DNA of 64,000 nt from the NCBI GenBank assembly GCA_003254885.1, contig QANT01003053.1, positions 1-64,000 of the forward strand. The letters run 5' to 3'. Each line of letters opens with the position of its first letter. Position 1 is the first letter of the stretch. Positions 1 to 12,995 of this stretch are shown here, in pieces. Origin of the DNA: Purshia tridentata (taxonomy: Eukaryota; Streptophyta; Magnoliopsida; Rosales; Rosaceae). The position numbers were made by a program, and so were the translations under genes. The notes under the pieces are model-generated. The model saw nothing but the letters and a program-made list of their open reading frames with translations. It had not been told where the DNA came from and did no database searches.

Positions 1-1025
1 TATCACCTTAACTTCAAATTTTAATTACCCATACCTCGTTCAATTTAATTTATATGTTTTTAAATAATTCTCAATAACTTCTATAAATATTTAATTAATT
101 AAATTAATTCATCAAAAATCCTTATAACCTCAAATAAATATCTAAGAATCTCCAAACCTTAAATAATGCACATAACAAAAATCATAACCTCAAATAATAT
201 TCCATGAATCTTCAAAACTTGTTGTTGTCTCCAAATCAATTTAACAAAATTTTCTTAGGTCTCACAATTCAACTTTTCTTTAAGCTTTTTCAGTCCATAA
301 CCAATAAATTAACATTCTTAATAAAATTCAGATCAAGTTATTATATGATTATTTATGTTTACTTTATAATTCAAAATTATAGTATAAATAAAAATAAGGT
401 ATTTATTCAATAAAACATATGTAATTATTAATTAGTGAACCATTTTTTGTACAGTATTTGTCTCCAACGCACATTATATTCATCTTATATCATATGAAAC
501 CCATTATATAATTTGGTTTCTTCAATGTTTTTTATCAAAGTAGTAGATAATATGTTAAATAAACATATGGTAAAGTTTCATTCAAAATTTCCGTATTTTA
601 ATAGTAATTTCCTTCATTTCCGTTTAATTTCTGTCGAAATTTAAAATTTCCCGACATTTCCATCGAAAATTTCCACAGAACCGAAATTTAACTCCTTGAT
701 AATACTCATGTACTTAAATTTCATCAAATTTATCAAGTTAGTCAAATAAACAACTTTACAAATTGTATGACTTTAAATCTTTTCTTTTAAATTGAAATTG
801 CCCACAATACTTTGAACTTTCTAATCCAAAAATACAAGGTTGTGGACTTTATTGGGTTTAGAAAATTGGACTAGGAGCATGGGCTGAAGCCCAAGTTTCA
901 CATGGGCATTTCTAGTTTTCTTGTCCGAGTCCATGCCGAAAGTATAATCCAAGTTAATATAGAATTCACATGTTATATTATATTAAAGAGTCTATAAAGC
1001 TAAACTTGTAAGTAAATTGCCACTT
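1..1025. other. AT-rich intergenic, no gene seen
   Basis: Very AT-rich sequence with only short reading frames of no recognisable composition. Around 590-690 there are repeated short strings built on aaatttc, resembling decayed dispersed repeat sequence. I cannot assign a family. Confidence 0.6.
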
Positions 1026-1065
1026 GTTGAGATGGCCGAGTTGGTCTAAGGCGCCAGATTAAGGT

Positions 1066-1098
<33 letters not shown>

Positions 1099-1106
1099 TC
1101 TCAACA
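1026..1106 (+). tRNA. tRNA-Leu (anticodon AAG)
   Basis: An 81-nt class II tRNA. The seven-base acceptor stem GTTGAGA (1026-1032) pairs with TCTCAAC (1099-1105), followed by discriminator A. The A-box region reads TGGCCGAGTTGGTC. The anticodon arm is CCAGA-TTAAGGT-TCTGG with anticodon AAG, followed by a long variable arm. The B box GGTTCAAATCC is at 1085-1095. No intron is present. A TTTT run at 1112-1115 fits a Pol III terminator. CCA is not encoded, as expected for a nuclear gene. Confidence 0.97.
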
Positions 1107-1356
1107 AAAAATTTTAATCACTTTTTAATTTTTTTAGATAGCCAAACAGACCCTTCAAATGTGCAACTTTCCACATTTGCCCCCGCGATAGAGTTGAATT
1201 ACCTCCTAGTTTGCATCGCACCATTTTCTACCACTTTTCTCCGAGAGCCCAAGCCGCCATTGACGATCGTCACCGAAGGTTTCATCAGCGAGTACCCGAA
1301 TTTCTCGATCCCAGATAATGTTGTTTGTCTAGAAAGAAAAGAAAACTGCTAAGAAG

Positions 1357-2410
1357 ATGAGGTCGTCTTCTTCAGATAGAATTAACATTGCCGCGTGTGC
1401 TCAGAAACTCGATGTCGACAATCGTATTCCTCTGCGCATATACTTTCGGATCGCTAATAATATTCTCAAACAGGTTTCACTTCACTCTCTCTCTAATTTA
1501 TTAGCAATTTTATACATTAAATTCCTTGTAATTTTTGATTAATTTTCGGAATTTAAATCTAGGTTGGCTATTTAACTTACTTTGAAGCTGGGACTTTGAT
1601 TGTTGACGTCGTGTGTGTGTGTGTGGTTTTTTTTTTTAAGTTTTTGCTTTGATTAAATATTTTAGATATGAGAATTATAGGCAATTTGAGCTGCAGGTAG
1701 CTCAAATGTAATAATTATTGGCTTAGTAGTCTTTCTTAGTTTCTCCGGTGGAAAGTCGTATGGGGTTTATGTAGGTGTTGGTCTTTATTTTTTCAGTATT
1801 GAAAGATCATTTGAGATTGAATTTTGCCGCGATTATGATTCCATGTGCTCATCGGTACACTCAAATACGTGCACGCATATGTCGAGAACAACCAGAGTCC
1901 ATTAAAACTCTGCAAAATTAGTGGGACGTAATGCGTTAGCTCATCATGCACTCGACTTTTTTGCTCAACCATGAATGTAGTAGCTAAGTTTCAGACACAT
2001 AGATTACGAACCTTGAAGCATGAATCCCATATTGAAGATGACATAATAAATTATTGTAAGTCTTACATATAAAGTTGATTTGAATATGGCTTAATATGCC
2101 GTCCATACTTGCCATATCTTTCCTACGATTCAAGAATTATTTCTGAAGTTGGACTTTTTTGGGATATGCCGAGGTGTTTTTGACCATTGTCAGGATATTG
2201 CTTATAATTTCACTTGGCTACTTTTATTTTCTTGTTTTTCTTTTAAATGCCTTTGCAGCTTCTAAAAATGTTGTTACATTGTAGGCTGACATATTTCGGC
2301 AAGAGAAGAATATTATAGATCTATACATTATGCTCCTAAGGTTTTCAAGGTAAGCAACAAAGAGCAGTAGGCTAACTAAGTTGTGTGAAGTAGGGAAAAG
2401 TATACAATAA

Positions 2411-2465
<55 letters not shown>

Positions 2466-5400
2466 CTTCGATATGTAACATATGTTTAAAAGTTTGACGC
2501 TGAAATTATTTGGTGTTTCTCCTGCTCCAGTTTGGTCACCGAGACAATACCATGTCATCGAGACTATAGGGCATCTGTTCAAAGAGAAAAACTTTTTTTG
2601 AAAAAGGTAATGTTGTCATCTCCTCTTTAATCTATAATAGAAGTATTTTGGCAGTTTTTGTGCACAATGTGATTCTAGTTTCTTGCTCCAGAAATTGTTG
2701 AATGCTCTGACTGAGCTGGAGGAGTTAAAGCCTGCAGTGAAGCAGAAGAATGATGAGTTTAACAGAAGAAATGTGTATCAAAACAATGGTTGGGGCCATA
2801 ATCATCAAGTTGATTGTCTGGTTAAATCTCCAGTCAAAAAGCAAACTTTGATTAGTTATGACATAACCAAGGTACAGTTAGTGCTTCTTCATATTAGTGG
2901 ACATTACTTATCCCAATTTTCCTTATGTACTTTTTTATTGTTTTTTGGAGGTGAAATTTTCCACTGACCTTGTTTCCCTGTAACTTTGTTTCTTCTTTCT
3001 GTTTCTTGCTGCTACTATTGTATGTTTCCTGCTGATAAAATTTCTGCTTGTATGCTATTCTACATCTGACAGGCAGCAAGACCAGCTGCACGAGAACTTG
3101 CCTATCAAAATCCAAGAGCTCAACAGTTTTTTTATGCCAGGTCATTGGAGAAGCAATTTCACAAACTGTAAGTACTTGCATATTTGCACAGTTGTTTTCT
3201 TTATATTCTTACGAAAGCTAAGAATGTGCCACACAAGATTGACTCACAACTTTAGTTTAATTCAGAAAGGTTAATTCTATAGTTTTCTCAATTTGATAAG
3301 GTAATTTTTGAACTTTCCATGTTACGTAAAATTCTGAACCTAAATTATACCTTGTTGGCTTAATACTATAGTTTGATATTTGTTGTTCACTTCTTCATAT
3401 TTATACATTTATGGTGAATTTCAAAGGATGATTGTGGATAGCTATAGTTATTGGATGCCTTTGGCTTCTTGCTTGAATCATATCATGGGTACTTATAGGT
3501 CTTGATCATCCTTGCTTGTTGGCTTCTTGTAGATCTGTAAATATTCCTCACCCAACAGAAGAGTCTCTCTCCAGACATTCTATTTTGGGCCCGAATGGGC
3601 TTCATGGGCAGTGGCAGCCACCAAGAAGTGATATAGGGGTATGATGATCTCTGGCTATATTTTTGGTTCAAAGCAGAAAAACTGTTTGACTCTTCTTTTA
3701 AATGCAGGTCCGTTATCCGAGCATTGTAGACTTGACTCCTACTGAAATCCCAAGGTCTGTCTCCTGGTTAACTTTCTGAAGTTCTTTTCTCAGTTTTCTA
3801 CCTCAGGTTGGATTGGATCTAAATAATGGGAGATATATTCTTATATTTTTTGTTGTAAAAGGCATTATTGATTGTGCAATTTGAAACTTGATTTTTTCTG
3901 AAGTTAAACATTCCATGCAATCCTTATTCCATGATATGATTTTCTCTTGTTTTTGAAGAGTTTATAGCTATAAATACCCTTCATCTGATTGTTTCTTTGG
4001 GAAACAGCCAGGGACAGTCCATACAAGATGAACATACAATTAAAGAAGACTCTAGCAATTCTGGACATGAAAGATCAAGTTTGGAACTGATTCTTACCCA
4101 GAATAATGATGACGGTCAGATGCATAGTACTGAGGAACCTTGTTCCCTTATTTCCTTTGAATCAACAGAAACTCCTGATCATACAGAAATTATCAGACAG
4201 CCCTGCCCTCCGCCTGTACTTGCTGAAGTACAAGATTTGATCCCAGCAGTTTCACCCCAACTCTCTGAGGTAGAATGCGGATTGGAGACTCTCTCAGATG
4301 AATTTGTTCGTGCTGAATCACCCCTACAATTACACATTGTGAGCTTTGTGACAATTTCTTAAAGTTGACTGTATTTTCTTTTGTTGGCATTGCTCTATGT
4401 CAGGAATGGAATATTGGAATATGAAAGATCTTTCTGATGATAAAAGCTTTGAATATTTATTCTCATTCATATGAAAATCAATTACGTTGATGAAAATGTG
4501 TGGGTGCTCTATTTTCCTAATCATTTGTTTCTCTTTGCAGTCGACAACAATGATGGAGCATTTCATGAAGCTGGCCAAGTCAAATACTGATAAGAACTTA
4601 GAGACTTGTGGTGTCCTAGCTGGTTCACTTGTAAGCCTACATAACTTAGTTACTGTTTTCAGTTTTTTACTCCTTATAGTGCTAATGTTTTAATATTTTG
4701 TTATTCAGAAAAACAGAAAATTTTTTGTTACGGCTCTCATCATACCAAAGCAGGAGTCGACATCAGATTCTGTATGGCATTTTTGTACTGTTGCACTATT
4801 TCATGTTTCTTTCCTTAATGAGATGTATAGTTGGCCTGGAGATATGACTGATATTGAACATACGCTTTCTTATTAGTGTCAGACCACAAATGAAGAGGAA
4901 ATATTTGAAGTTCAGGATAAACAATCTCTCTTCCCTCTTGGCTGGATACATGTGAGTACTTTATTTTTCAAGCACTGATCAAGGCCACATGCTTTGACCT
5001 TTCACTGACTCCTAGACTGAAACAAGTTGTGCCATATCTATCTTGATTGTAACTTGTACCTTAACCTTTACATCTCTTTATGTCATTGATATTGCTATAT
5101 CTTCAGTATGTTTGCCTACTAGAAAGGATTATTAATATAATAATAGAGTAACACTCATTTAGCTTCTGGATCCTTTAAAGAAAGATATGTAAATATAATA
5201 TAAATGAAAATTAAGATTCATGACATGGCTTTAATTGCATCTCGATCGGGTTGAGTTTCCAGTCTCTATTACGCTTGTTACTAACAAACTCTTAAATTTT
5301 CAACCATTATGTTGACCAATCAATTGTTCTTTATGGCACAATTTTCAGACTCATCCTACACAGTCTTGTTTCATGTCGTCGATTGATGTTCACACCCATT

Positions 5401-6254
5401 ATTCGTATCAGGTGTGTGCCTTTATTTAAGATGTTTGTTGATGTTCCAATTTACACATTTCAGGTTGTTCCTTTTACTGTTTCCATCAGTTTTTTTAACA
5501 AATGAGTCATAACCAAAACATTATTTCTGATTCACTATGTGATTGAAGTTTATTTAGGTCTATTGGCTGTTTTTCTGTAACGTAGGACAATCAACCCAGA
5601 CAGTTTTCAGTTTTCACACAATTCAAAACTTGATCTCCATCTATTTCCACCCTACCCCCATGCCATGCAGTTCCATGAATTTGTAAAAATGGCAACAGTA
5701 TGTAACATCTAGTTTTGAAAGCTGGGAATTTGAGATTGCAGGCTTTAATTGATGGTCTAGTTGGTGTTGCTAGATCTTAGTTAATCTTTCTCCTTCGGGC
5801 TTCCAGTCCCCATTGTATCCAAAAACAAAAAGAGATTGCAATGAAGCCCTTCTATAAGCTGTTAATATATTCATCATAGTTTACACAAATGCTTTTTTCT
5901 TCTTCAGATTATGTTGCCTGAAGCTGTTGCAATTGTCATGGCACCAAGAGATAGTACAAGGTAAAAGATTGCTTCTCCTTGAATCTCTGTTATTATTAGT
6001 GGTATGATAGCATAAGTGGATTTTGGCTGCCATATATTATTTTCGCTACATTTATCTTTTTGTTTTTTCACATGTACAGAACCCATGGTATTTTCCGATT
6101 GACAACCCCGGGTGGCATGTCCGTCGTAAGACAGTGCCAGCAACGTGGTTTTCATCCACATGATCCGCCACCAGATGGTGGGCCCATTTACAAGACCTGT
6201 ACAGATGTTTATATGAACCCCAATCTAAAATTTGACATCATCGATCTTCGATGA
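1357..6254 (+). CDS. AMSH1: AMSH-like ubiquitin thioesterase (JAMM deubiquitinase)
   Basis: Zinc metalloprotease of the AMSH family, which in plants cleaves ubiquitin chains on endosomal cargo and works with ESCRT-III. Fourteen exons join in frame: 1357-1473, 2285-2349, 2531-2606, 2692-2871, 3073-3167, 3533-3638, 3708-3754, 4008-4338, 4541-4630, 4709-4771, 4877-4951, 5349-5411, 5908-5960, 6080-6254. They give 511 residues, close to the roughly 507 of Arabidopsis AMSH1 and AMSH3. The N-terminal MIT/USP8-dimer-like part (about 1-110) contains VDNRIPLR and RFSSLVTETIP. A low-complexity middle follows, then the C-terminal MPN+ domain. All JAMM residues are present: Glu360 in ETCGVLAG, His415 and His417 in HTHP, Ser425 and Asp428. 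The C terminus ends in a DLR-type motif. Intron 2 carries a long TG repeat. Assignment to AMSH1 rather than AMSH3 rests on remembered similarity and is tentative. Confidence 0.93.
2412..2460. repeat. (TG)n microsatellite in AMSH intron 2
   Basis: About 24 uninterrupted TG units lie inside the second intron, roughly 70 bases before the acceptor at 2530. Antisense reading frames of alternating Thr-His across it are artefacts. Confidence 0.98.
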
Positions 6255-6927
6255 TAACACATTATGATAGTCAGATGGCTAACATTCATTGACGCAATTG
6301 TTCATATATATGAGTACAACATTGGATTTATTATCAGAATTGCCTTGAATATGTACAAAATATTTGTCTTCAAAGAGTGAAATCTTGCTAGCTGGCTGTA
6401 CATTTGATTGCATATGTACCCTATCAGTAGGCCATCACTTGATTTAGAATGGCTTGAAATTGGGAAGTTGTAAATATATGTGCCATCGTTTGATTTCAGC
6501 TTTCAATTGCAGTGTTTAAATGCATAGTTAATTTATCAAGATGGATGACTTGTAATTATGGTTGCATTGGAGTCAAAAGTGTTAGAAAATGACTTGCATT
6601 ATTGGTTTTATGACTTGCATAGTCAAATATTTGTTTCTAGTGTACAGGTTTATCTGATACTTTTTCCTTTCCCATCGGTGAAAATTCAATTTAGAAAGAA
6701 TATCGCAGTCAGAGTGTCAAAGCCAAATTAACGACGTGAAAACGTTGATTTGGTTGAAACCCATGTCGTATTCACACACAATCTGTGTGAAGATGTCAAC
6801 TTCACTTCGTGGTTGCTTATGAAATGATAATAGGTTTGTTTTCCTTTATTTCATGCTTTGGTTTTACAGACTTAGAAAATACACGATCTTTTTCTTGCAA
6901 AAGTGGATTTTGCCTTGAAAAAGAAGA
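6255..6927. other. AMSH 3' flank, no gene seen
   Basis: Probable 3' UTR of the AMSH gene followed by intergenic sequence. No coding signal on either strand. Confidence 0.5.
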
Positions 6928-7335
6928 AAAAAAAAAGAAAGAAAAAAGAACCCCCCTTCTCTCACCAAAAATTATTGGTATAATCGATATACAGTCGCAT
7001 GGTATAATCAATTTAACGTGTAAGAGTATTGTTGAACGATGTATTTATAGATGTAGAGTATAATATTAAAAAAATTCACTTATACTATAACATATCAATT
7101 AATTATACACGTGGCTAGCATCTTAAACAAAAAAAAAAAAAAAGAAAGAAAAAAGAACCCCCCTTCTCTCACCAAAAATTATTAGTATAATCGATATACA
7201 GTCGCACGGTATAATCAATTTAACGTGTAAGAGTATTGTTGAACGATGTATTTATAGATATAGAGTATAATATTAAAAAAATTCACTTATACTATAACAC
7301 ATCAATTAATTATACACGTGGCTAGCATCTTAAAC
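6928..7335. repeat. 207-bp direct tandem duplication
   Basis: Two nearly identical head-to-tail copies, about 6928-7128 and 7135-7335, with an offset of 207. Each starts in an A/G-rich tract, runs through a CCCCCC block and ends with ACACGTGGCTAGCATCTTAAAC. Only a few single-base differences are visible, so the duplication is recent. No coding potential and no terminal inverted repeats found. Confidence 0.9.
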
Positions 7336-10300
7336 TCGGTACCACCACTGACCACCCATGCAATAGAATCATTCCGCATGAGTCGGTTCTTCTTACAATT
7401 TTATTTTACATGAAGAATGAAGATGATGATAGGATGATAGCTTTCTTACTAGCTAGTTTGTGTGGTCCTCAAAAAAAGCATCACGTATACTCCCACCCCT
7501 ACCAAACTATTGAATTTGATCACTAATCAGGCAAAGGATCAAATCATAAGTGCTACTGAGATTGTGACAATTAATTGTACTACATTTATTTCGATGTTTT
7601 CGTACCCCAATATTGTACACATTCTTAGGCTCTTAGGCTCCTAGGCTCTTACCATATATATGCTGAATGCTGATCCAACAAGATATCAAGTTGATCCCCC
7701 AAGTATTGAGTGGTTACCATGTTCTGCCGAGGACCAACATTTCAAGCTAGAACCAACCTTGTGCCATTGTGGGGGTCTCTGTATCTTACTCATCCCAAAA
7801 AAAAGTAAAAAGAGGATTGGTCTCACTCTCACTATCTCACATGGCCAGTTGCCAAAAATGGATTATATGTCCCTTTAATGGTAGTAACAGTTGCATACTT
7901 GCAGTCTTTTGGGTCCATGCTATGATTCTCCCATACCTTACTGTTTTGTGTTTCCATCAAGTGTTAGTGAATGGTGAGGTCGTACCTCCTAATCTCTAAG
8001 TTCACCCAAGTCATCATAGCATAAACAAAAACCAGAACTCAAGCCCAAGTGCCAAACCTTCAATGGAACAGTCAAAGAATAAGAATAAAGCTCACCAGGG
8101 CCTACAGTGGAGTTGAGACTTACAAGTCATTTATCCTATCCATATACAAAGCCTTCGTTAACTTTTCCTTTTGGAAATTCAAGTCCTTAATTGTTATTTA
8201 TTATTTGTGAAGTCATGGGTCAACAATGTCCAAAATCATGCCTATTCAGGAATCTCCTAAGAGAGGTACAAAAAATCTGGCAATTTAAAATGAAACATTG
8301 TTGGTTTGGTTTGCTGGCTGATATAATAGGATGACTGGTGGTTAATTTCAATTTCCTTGAGCACACCGTAACATTCACTCTTACATCAATGAAAGTTCTT
8401 AACAATGTCAAACACATCCTCGCAAGCAATGTATTATTTTCTACAAATTATTGAAGGAAACTTGTTCAAGTCTCAAAAATTTATATGTTGTGTTACGTGT
8501 GTATGGGATTATGGATTGCATGTCTGCAAAAACACAGTGCACGCAAATACTTGTGTAGTTGTATACCTAGTCAAGTGTACCAGGTCATGGTTATTCCTAT
8601 CTTTCAAGATATGTATATATATATATTATATACACCACCACCTCAAATTCAATAGTTCAAAAGTATCTTTCAAGTTTCAACTAATCCTACCTTTAATTAT
8701 TAACGTGTACCCAGTCAAGTGTACCAACTTCCAAGTCATCCTCTATGCTACACATGATATATATAATCACAGTTGATGACTTGATGGTACCACACTACCG
8801 CACAAACAAAACTCTGGGCCCATCTGAGGTAAAAATAACTGTTCATTCTTGTCCTGTACATAGTAGTTTTTACATAATCATATTTCTAAGAGGAAAACAG
8901 TGAGGCAATTATCAATTAATTATGCAGAGATTCGAGGATTATACTGTATATACTTACATGAAATGCTCCATGATTTGTTAGTAGTATCAGCAGGAATGCT
9001 TATTAATTAATAGATTGATTAGCAAATCTGTCAAACCAATTACTTCCTGTTGGAAGCATCCATTTAATTTAATTTCCTTTTATGTTCATCATAGATTAGA
9101 TTTGTTTGGTTGGGTGGTGGGTTCTTTTATCTGATGTAACCTGACATTTGAGCAATAATTAAGCTTCTCAATGTTGAGACTATCTTTTGCCCATTTTTGA
9201 GCTCAATCACTTATACACTGACAGTGCTTTTAAACGCTGAGCAGCTGTCATGTGTTTTCATGATGCTACATTCAATGTTTCAGAATTTTCCAAGCTATAA
9301 TTAGTCAGCTACCACATCACCGAGTCCCATTGAGTTGAAAAACTCTTTATTCTTGTTCTTTCCATTAACCTTGATTAAGCATTAATGTTCAAACTTGAGG
9401 CTGTAATTAATCAGTTGAGCTATTCATTAACCTTGCTTAAACATTATTCAAAAATGCCCTTCCTTCAAGATAAAACACAAATAATGTATCTGTTTTATGT
9501 TAAAATGAACCCAGAATAGGGTACTGACCTAGTGACCTAGCTAGTAACTAACTTAGCCTTCAATAATACAAGCATTTAAGGAAAGAAATAAGGACATTTT
9601 ACTGAAATTGGTGAGCAAAATAATTTTCACTGAAATTGAGTCCAATTCTTCAAGTTATGATTTTACCAACAAAAAGGTCTTCAAAATGACATTGTGATTT
9701 AGACCCAAAAACAAGAAGAAAAGACATTGTGATTTGATATATAATGCAAAAGACAAAGATGTAAATTGATGTAAATTGATGTGATTTCAAAACTAGAGGT
9801 GGGGGAATGTTCTTCTACCTTATTTGTTTATGGTTATAATTATTTTGAAAAAGAGTAAAAGGGCTTATTCGGTGGTTAGGATGGCAACCCCTAAAGTCTA
9901 CCGTACGGTAAGAGGGACCCCCAGACCCTGTGTTAGGCACTCAGGAGAAAGACTTCACATTATTTGTCTAAATTCACCACGACAATATAGCAGAGGCAGT
10001 CACCCAGTCTTAAAAGCTTCCTTAACTTTTATCTTCAAATAAAATTACCCCAACCTGAAGAATTCTGAGTCTATCAAAAGTTCAAAACTAATTTTTACTT
10101 TTGGTGCATTTTCTTTGCTATATAGTATAAAGTACTTTCCTGCTTTGCAGTTTTTCTTTGCCTCTCCAAGACAGTAACTCTTGGCACTTTTGTCACCTTA
10201 AGCTTTCTCTTCACGTTCAGTTTTATGTTCTCATCTTTAATTTTCTCGTTGCAAGTTATCCAAAGTCATGTCAGCCTGTCACATTCAACATTTTGTTTTC

Positions 10301-10840
10301 ATTCATCTTTTTTTTTTTTGGCCAAGAGTTTTCATTCATCTTAAAAAAAGAGAAACAGCATTTTTTTCTCTCATTGTCTTCAGCCTTAATATATACATGT
10401 AACTGTCTCCCTCTTTTGTTTCTACCCTCTTATCTTAACAATAGTGAATAGAAGAAACCTTCCTCAGCTTCAATCTACATGAGAATGAGGACACTCAACC
10501 TCTGATGTCCGAAACTTCCTAGATTTACTCACTGTTCTTGAAACTTGTGCAGCAAAAAGCTGTGCCATTCTTTTGTCCTCTGTGTTCCTGAAAAATCCAA
10601 AACTTCCTTTGTTCGTCTTTTTTGACTTCTAAGTCCAACCCACCATGTCAAACTTCAAGCCCTCATAGTTGAAACTTCTATAGTTCTATCACCAAATCTT
10701 CACATGCCATCACATTCTTGAAACCATTTCAAGTTCTTCAAGTCTTGTTGATTCTGAAGATTATCTCCTTACAGAATATAAATTAGTTTCTTTTCTTTTT
10801 CTTTTTTCTTTTGATTTCTGTACAGAGAAGGTGGATCAGT
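7336..10840. other. Intergenic; 5' leader of next gene at the end
   Basis: About 3.5 kb with no supported gene. Frames up to 123 codons (8405-8776) have no recognisable motif. At 9860-10020 there is a less AT-rich patch with a GGTGGTTAGGATGG string that faintly recalls a Pol III A box, but no B box follows. The last part (about 10440-10824) reads like a 5' UTR plus a leader intron: a pyrimidine-rich tract and acceptor TGTACAG end at 10824, 16 bases before the next gene's ATG. Confidence 0.5.
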
Positions 10841-11647
10841 ATGTGCTCAGAAACAAGTCCTCCCAGATTATCTTTTTCCCATGATCTTGGTCAAGCAGAT
10901 CATGTAGTTCTACCAGTTGGTCACAAACAGCCTAGAAGGGACTCATCACTCTTGGACTTGAATTGTGACTTTGAGTTTACCATTAGCAGCAGCTTCAAGC
11001 AAGAATCTTCTTCCGCAGATGAGCTTTTCTCTCATGGAGTGATCCTTCCTATGAAACTCAGAGACAGAGACAGAGTTGATGCACCAAAACCAAGGTATAA
11101 CTTTGAAGCCAGAAACCTTGCTTCCCTTCCCCCTCTTCCAACTCCTTCAAAAAATGATCAGAATCCAAAGAAAGAGAGTACCAAGGAATCTATGGATGTG
11201 ATGAATTCTGATCACTTGGAGCAGAAGCCTCAGTCCAAGTCTTTCTGGGGATTCAAGAGAAGTAGCAGCCTCAATCAAGATAGTAAGAAGAGTTCACTTT
11301 GCTCATTACAACTCTTGTCAAGAAGCAATTCAACTGGGTCAGCTCCAAATCCAAAGAAAACAATATTTAAGGATGCCCACAAGCATAACTCACAAAAGCA
11401 GTCATCAATTTCTTTGTCAAAGTCATCATCATGTTCATCAACATCATCATCATCTTCCTCCTTAAATCCTTATGCAATTTTTTCAAGGCCACCATCAAGG
11501 AAGGGTTATGGATCATCTTATGGCAATGGTGTTCGGATTAGTCCTGTCTTAAATGTACCATCTCCTTACATTTCTAAAGGGACTGCAAAACTCTTTTGTT
11601 TGGGTTCTTTTTTACACCCTGGGAAAGATAAAAAGGCTAAGAAATGA
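10841..11647 (+). CDS. Serine-rich plant protein of unknown function
   Basis: A 268-residue single-exon frame. I chose ATG 10841 because the frame upstream contains a likely leader-intron acceptor (TGTACAG, ending 10824). The protein opens MCSETSPPRLSFSHDL, then has DFEF near residue 48 followed by ADELFSHGVILPMK. A short aromatic core acidic motif followed by an ADELF.G.ILP string is shared by several plant-specific families, such as DUF1645-like and membrane-associated kinase regulator-like proteins. The rest is Ser- and Lys-rich with polyserine around residues 200-215 and a basic C terminus ending KDKKAKK. There is no signal peptide or membrane span. It looks like a basic, disordered, probably phosphorylated protein at the membrane or nucleus; that is inference. 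Its 3' flank is duplicated about 1.2 kb downstream. Confidence 0.8.
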   Translation: MCSETSPPRLSFSHDLGQADHVVLPVGHKQPRRDSSLLDLNCDFEFTISSSFKQESSSADELFSHGVILPMKLRDRDRVDAPKPRYNFEARNLASLPPLPTPSKNDQNPKKESTKESMDVMNSDHLEQKPQSKSFWGFKRSSSLNQDSKKSSLCSLQLLSRSNSTGSAPNPKKTIFKDAHKHNSQKQSSISLSKSSSCSSTSSSSSSLNPYAIFSRPPSRKGYGSSYGNGVRISPVLNVPSPYISKGTAKLFCLGSFLHPGKDKKAKK

Positions 11648-12995
11648 CTTCTTTCATTTGGGTTTACTTGGATTGGAAAGAAGGAAGAAATATTATTGAG
11701 CTTAGAAGCAATATCTAAGAGATCAGCCAATCGTATTCTTGTACAGCAAAAAAGAAATGGATAGAGGGCCTTGGAAAGTTCAATCATGTTAAATATGTCA
11801 TTTAAATCAGGAGACGCAACAGGTACCCAGTTTTTCAGTATCTGTCTTTCATTGTAAGGGAGGATTGCTTTGTTTTTGTTTGTTGAGGTGCTTTTGGTAC
11901 CTATGTTTATGCTATGAATATTAAATATATGTACTTTGGGATTGGTTGTTCATTGTTGTTTCTTTACGATAGAGACGGTTTGCCCAGCCAACCCTTTTTG
12001 ACCTTTTTGTTTGTAATCATATGTGAATTAGATTATCTTTTCTTTATAGCAATTATAATTCAAGACAAGGAGGCTGGTTTCTATGTTTCATGGGGTGGGT
12101 TCTTCAAACAAATCCATAATGAAAAGGGCTTAGCTTTCTAGATTTCTTTTCTACATTAACTTTGAGCTGTTCAACTAATTTAATCACGGACCATAGTCCC
12201 CATCCAATTTCCCATGTATGCGAGGCAAATATCTTAGTAGGGATCAATGTGAGAATAATTTTTAAGGACATTTTTGGATCCTAGTTTTGAAAAGAATTAT
12301 TGTGTTAGAGTTAAAATTTGAAGAAATGACAATAAAAAAAAGTCATTATATTAAATTTTATCATTTTAAACTATATTTAGACAATTTATTATGAACACTT
12401 AAAGACATGTTTAACGTCCAAAACTCAAAATTAGAGGCCTCAAACAAGTCACGGCATGGCACGATTAAAATAGGTCCCAAAAACCTCTCTCTCTCTCTCT
12501 CTCTCTCGTGTCTGATTGATACGCAACCCACTCCAAGTCTCCAACCGACACGAAAGACTCAAGTCTCACCCAGTCGTCGCTAGCTCCACCTATTATACCC
12601 ATGTTTGTTTGCTCCTTTGCATTGAATGAAATGCTGTTTGGTTTGAAAAGAAAATGGTTTGGGTTGGGAGTTTAGGGTTTCTTGATGGGATTGTTGGCTA
12701 TGGGGGAAAAATGGGTTCAGCGTATGCGTCGAGTGGTGAGCAATAATAATTGGCTCAAATGGGAGGGTTCCGTGTACTGGTGAGCGATTTGGTTTCGAAA
12801 GTGAAGAGTTGGTGTACGTTTTGGTTGAAAGGTTTTTTGATTCAAGGGTTCAGGGTAATTAAGCATTTTTCATTCATGTCTATCTTTCTCTCTCTTTTTA
12901 AGTTTTTCTGCATTTATCCATCTTCAAATTCATCCTTTTTTTTTTTTTTTTATTTTTTACCTGTCAACATGTTGTAACTCTGAGTTTTCAAGCAT
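11648..12995. other. 3' flank of the serine-rich gene and intergenic
   Basis: Contains the first copy of a diverged duplication (about 11793-12190). It also has a (CT)n run at 12484-12507 and an unrecognised stretch at 12650-12860 with short frames near a donor-like site, possibly a gene remnant. Nothing there could be assigned to a family. Confidence 0.5.

Noticed and set aside
2224-2582. Antisense frames with alternating Thr-His
   Set aside because: Translation of the TG microsatellite within an AMSH intron.
9824-10042. Possible SINE (A-box-like GGTGGTTAGGATGG)
   Set aside because: No B box at the expected distance, no clear 3' tail and no target duplication.
12650-12990. A small coding gene before the second 3'-flank copy
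   Set aside because: Only short frames of 30-75 codons with no recognised motif; recorded as a possible remnant only.
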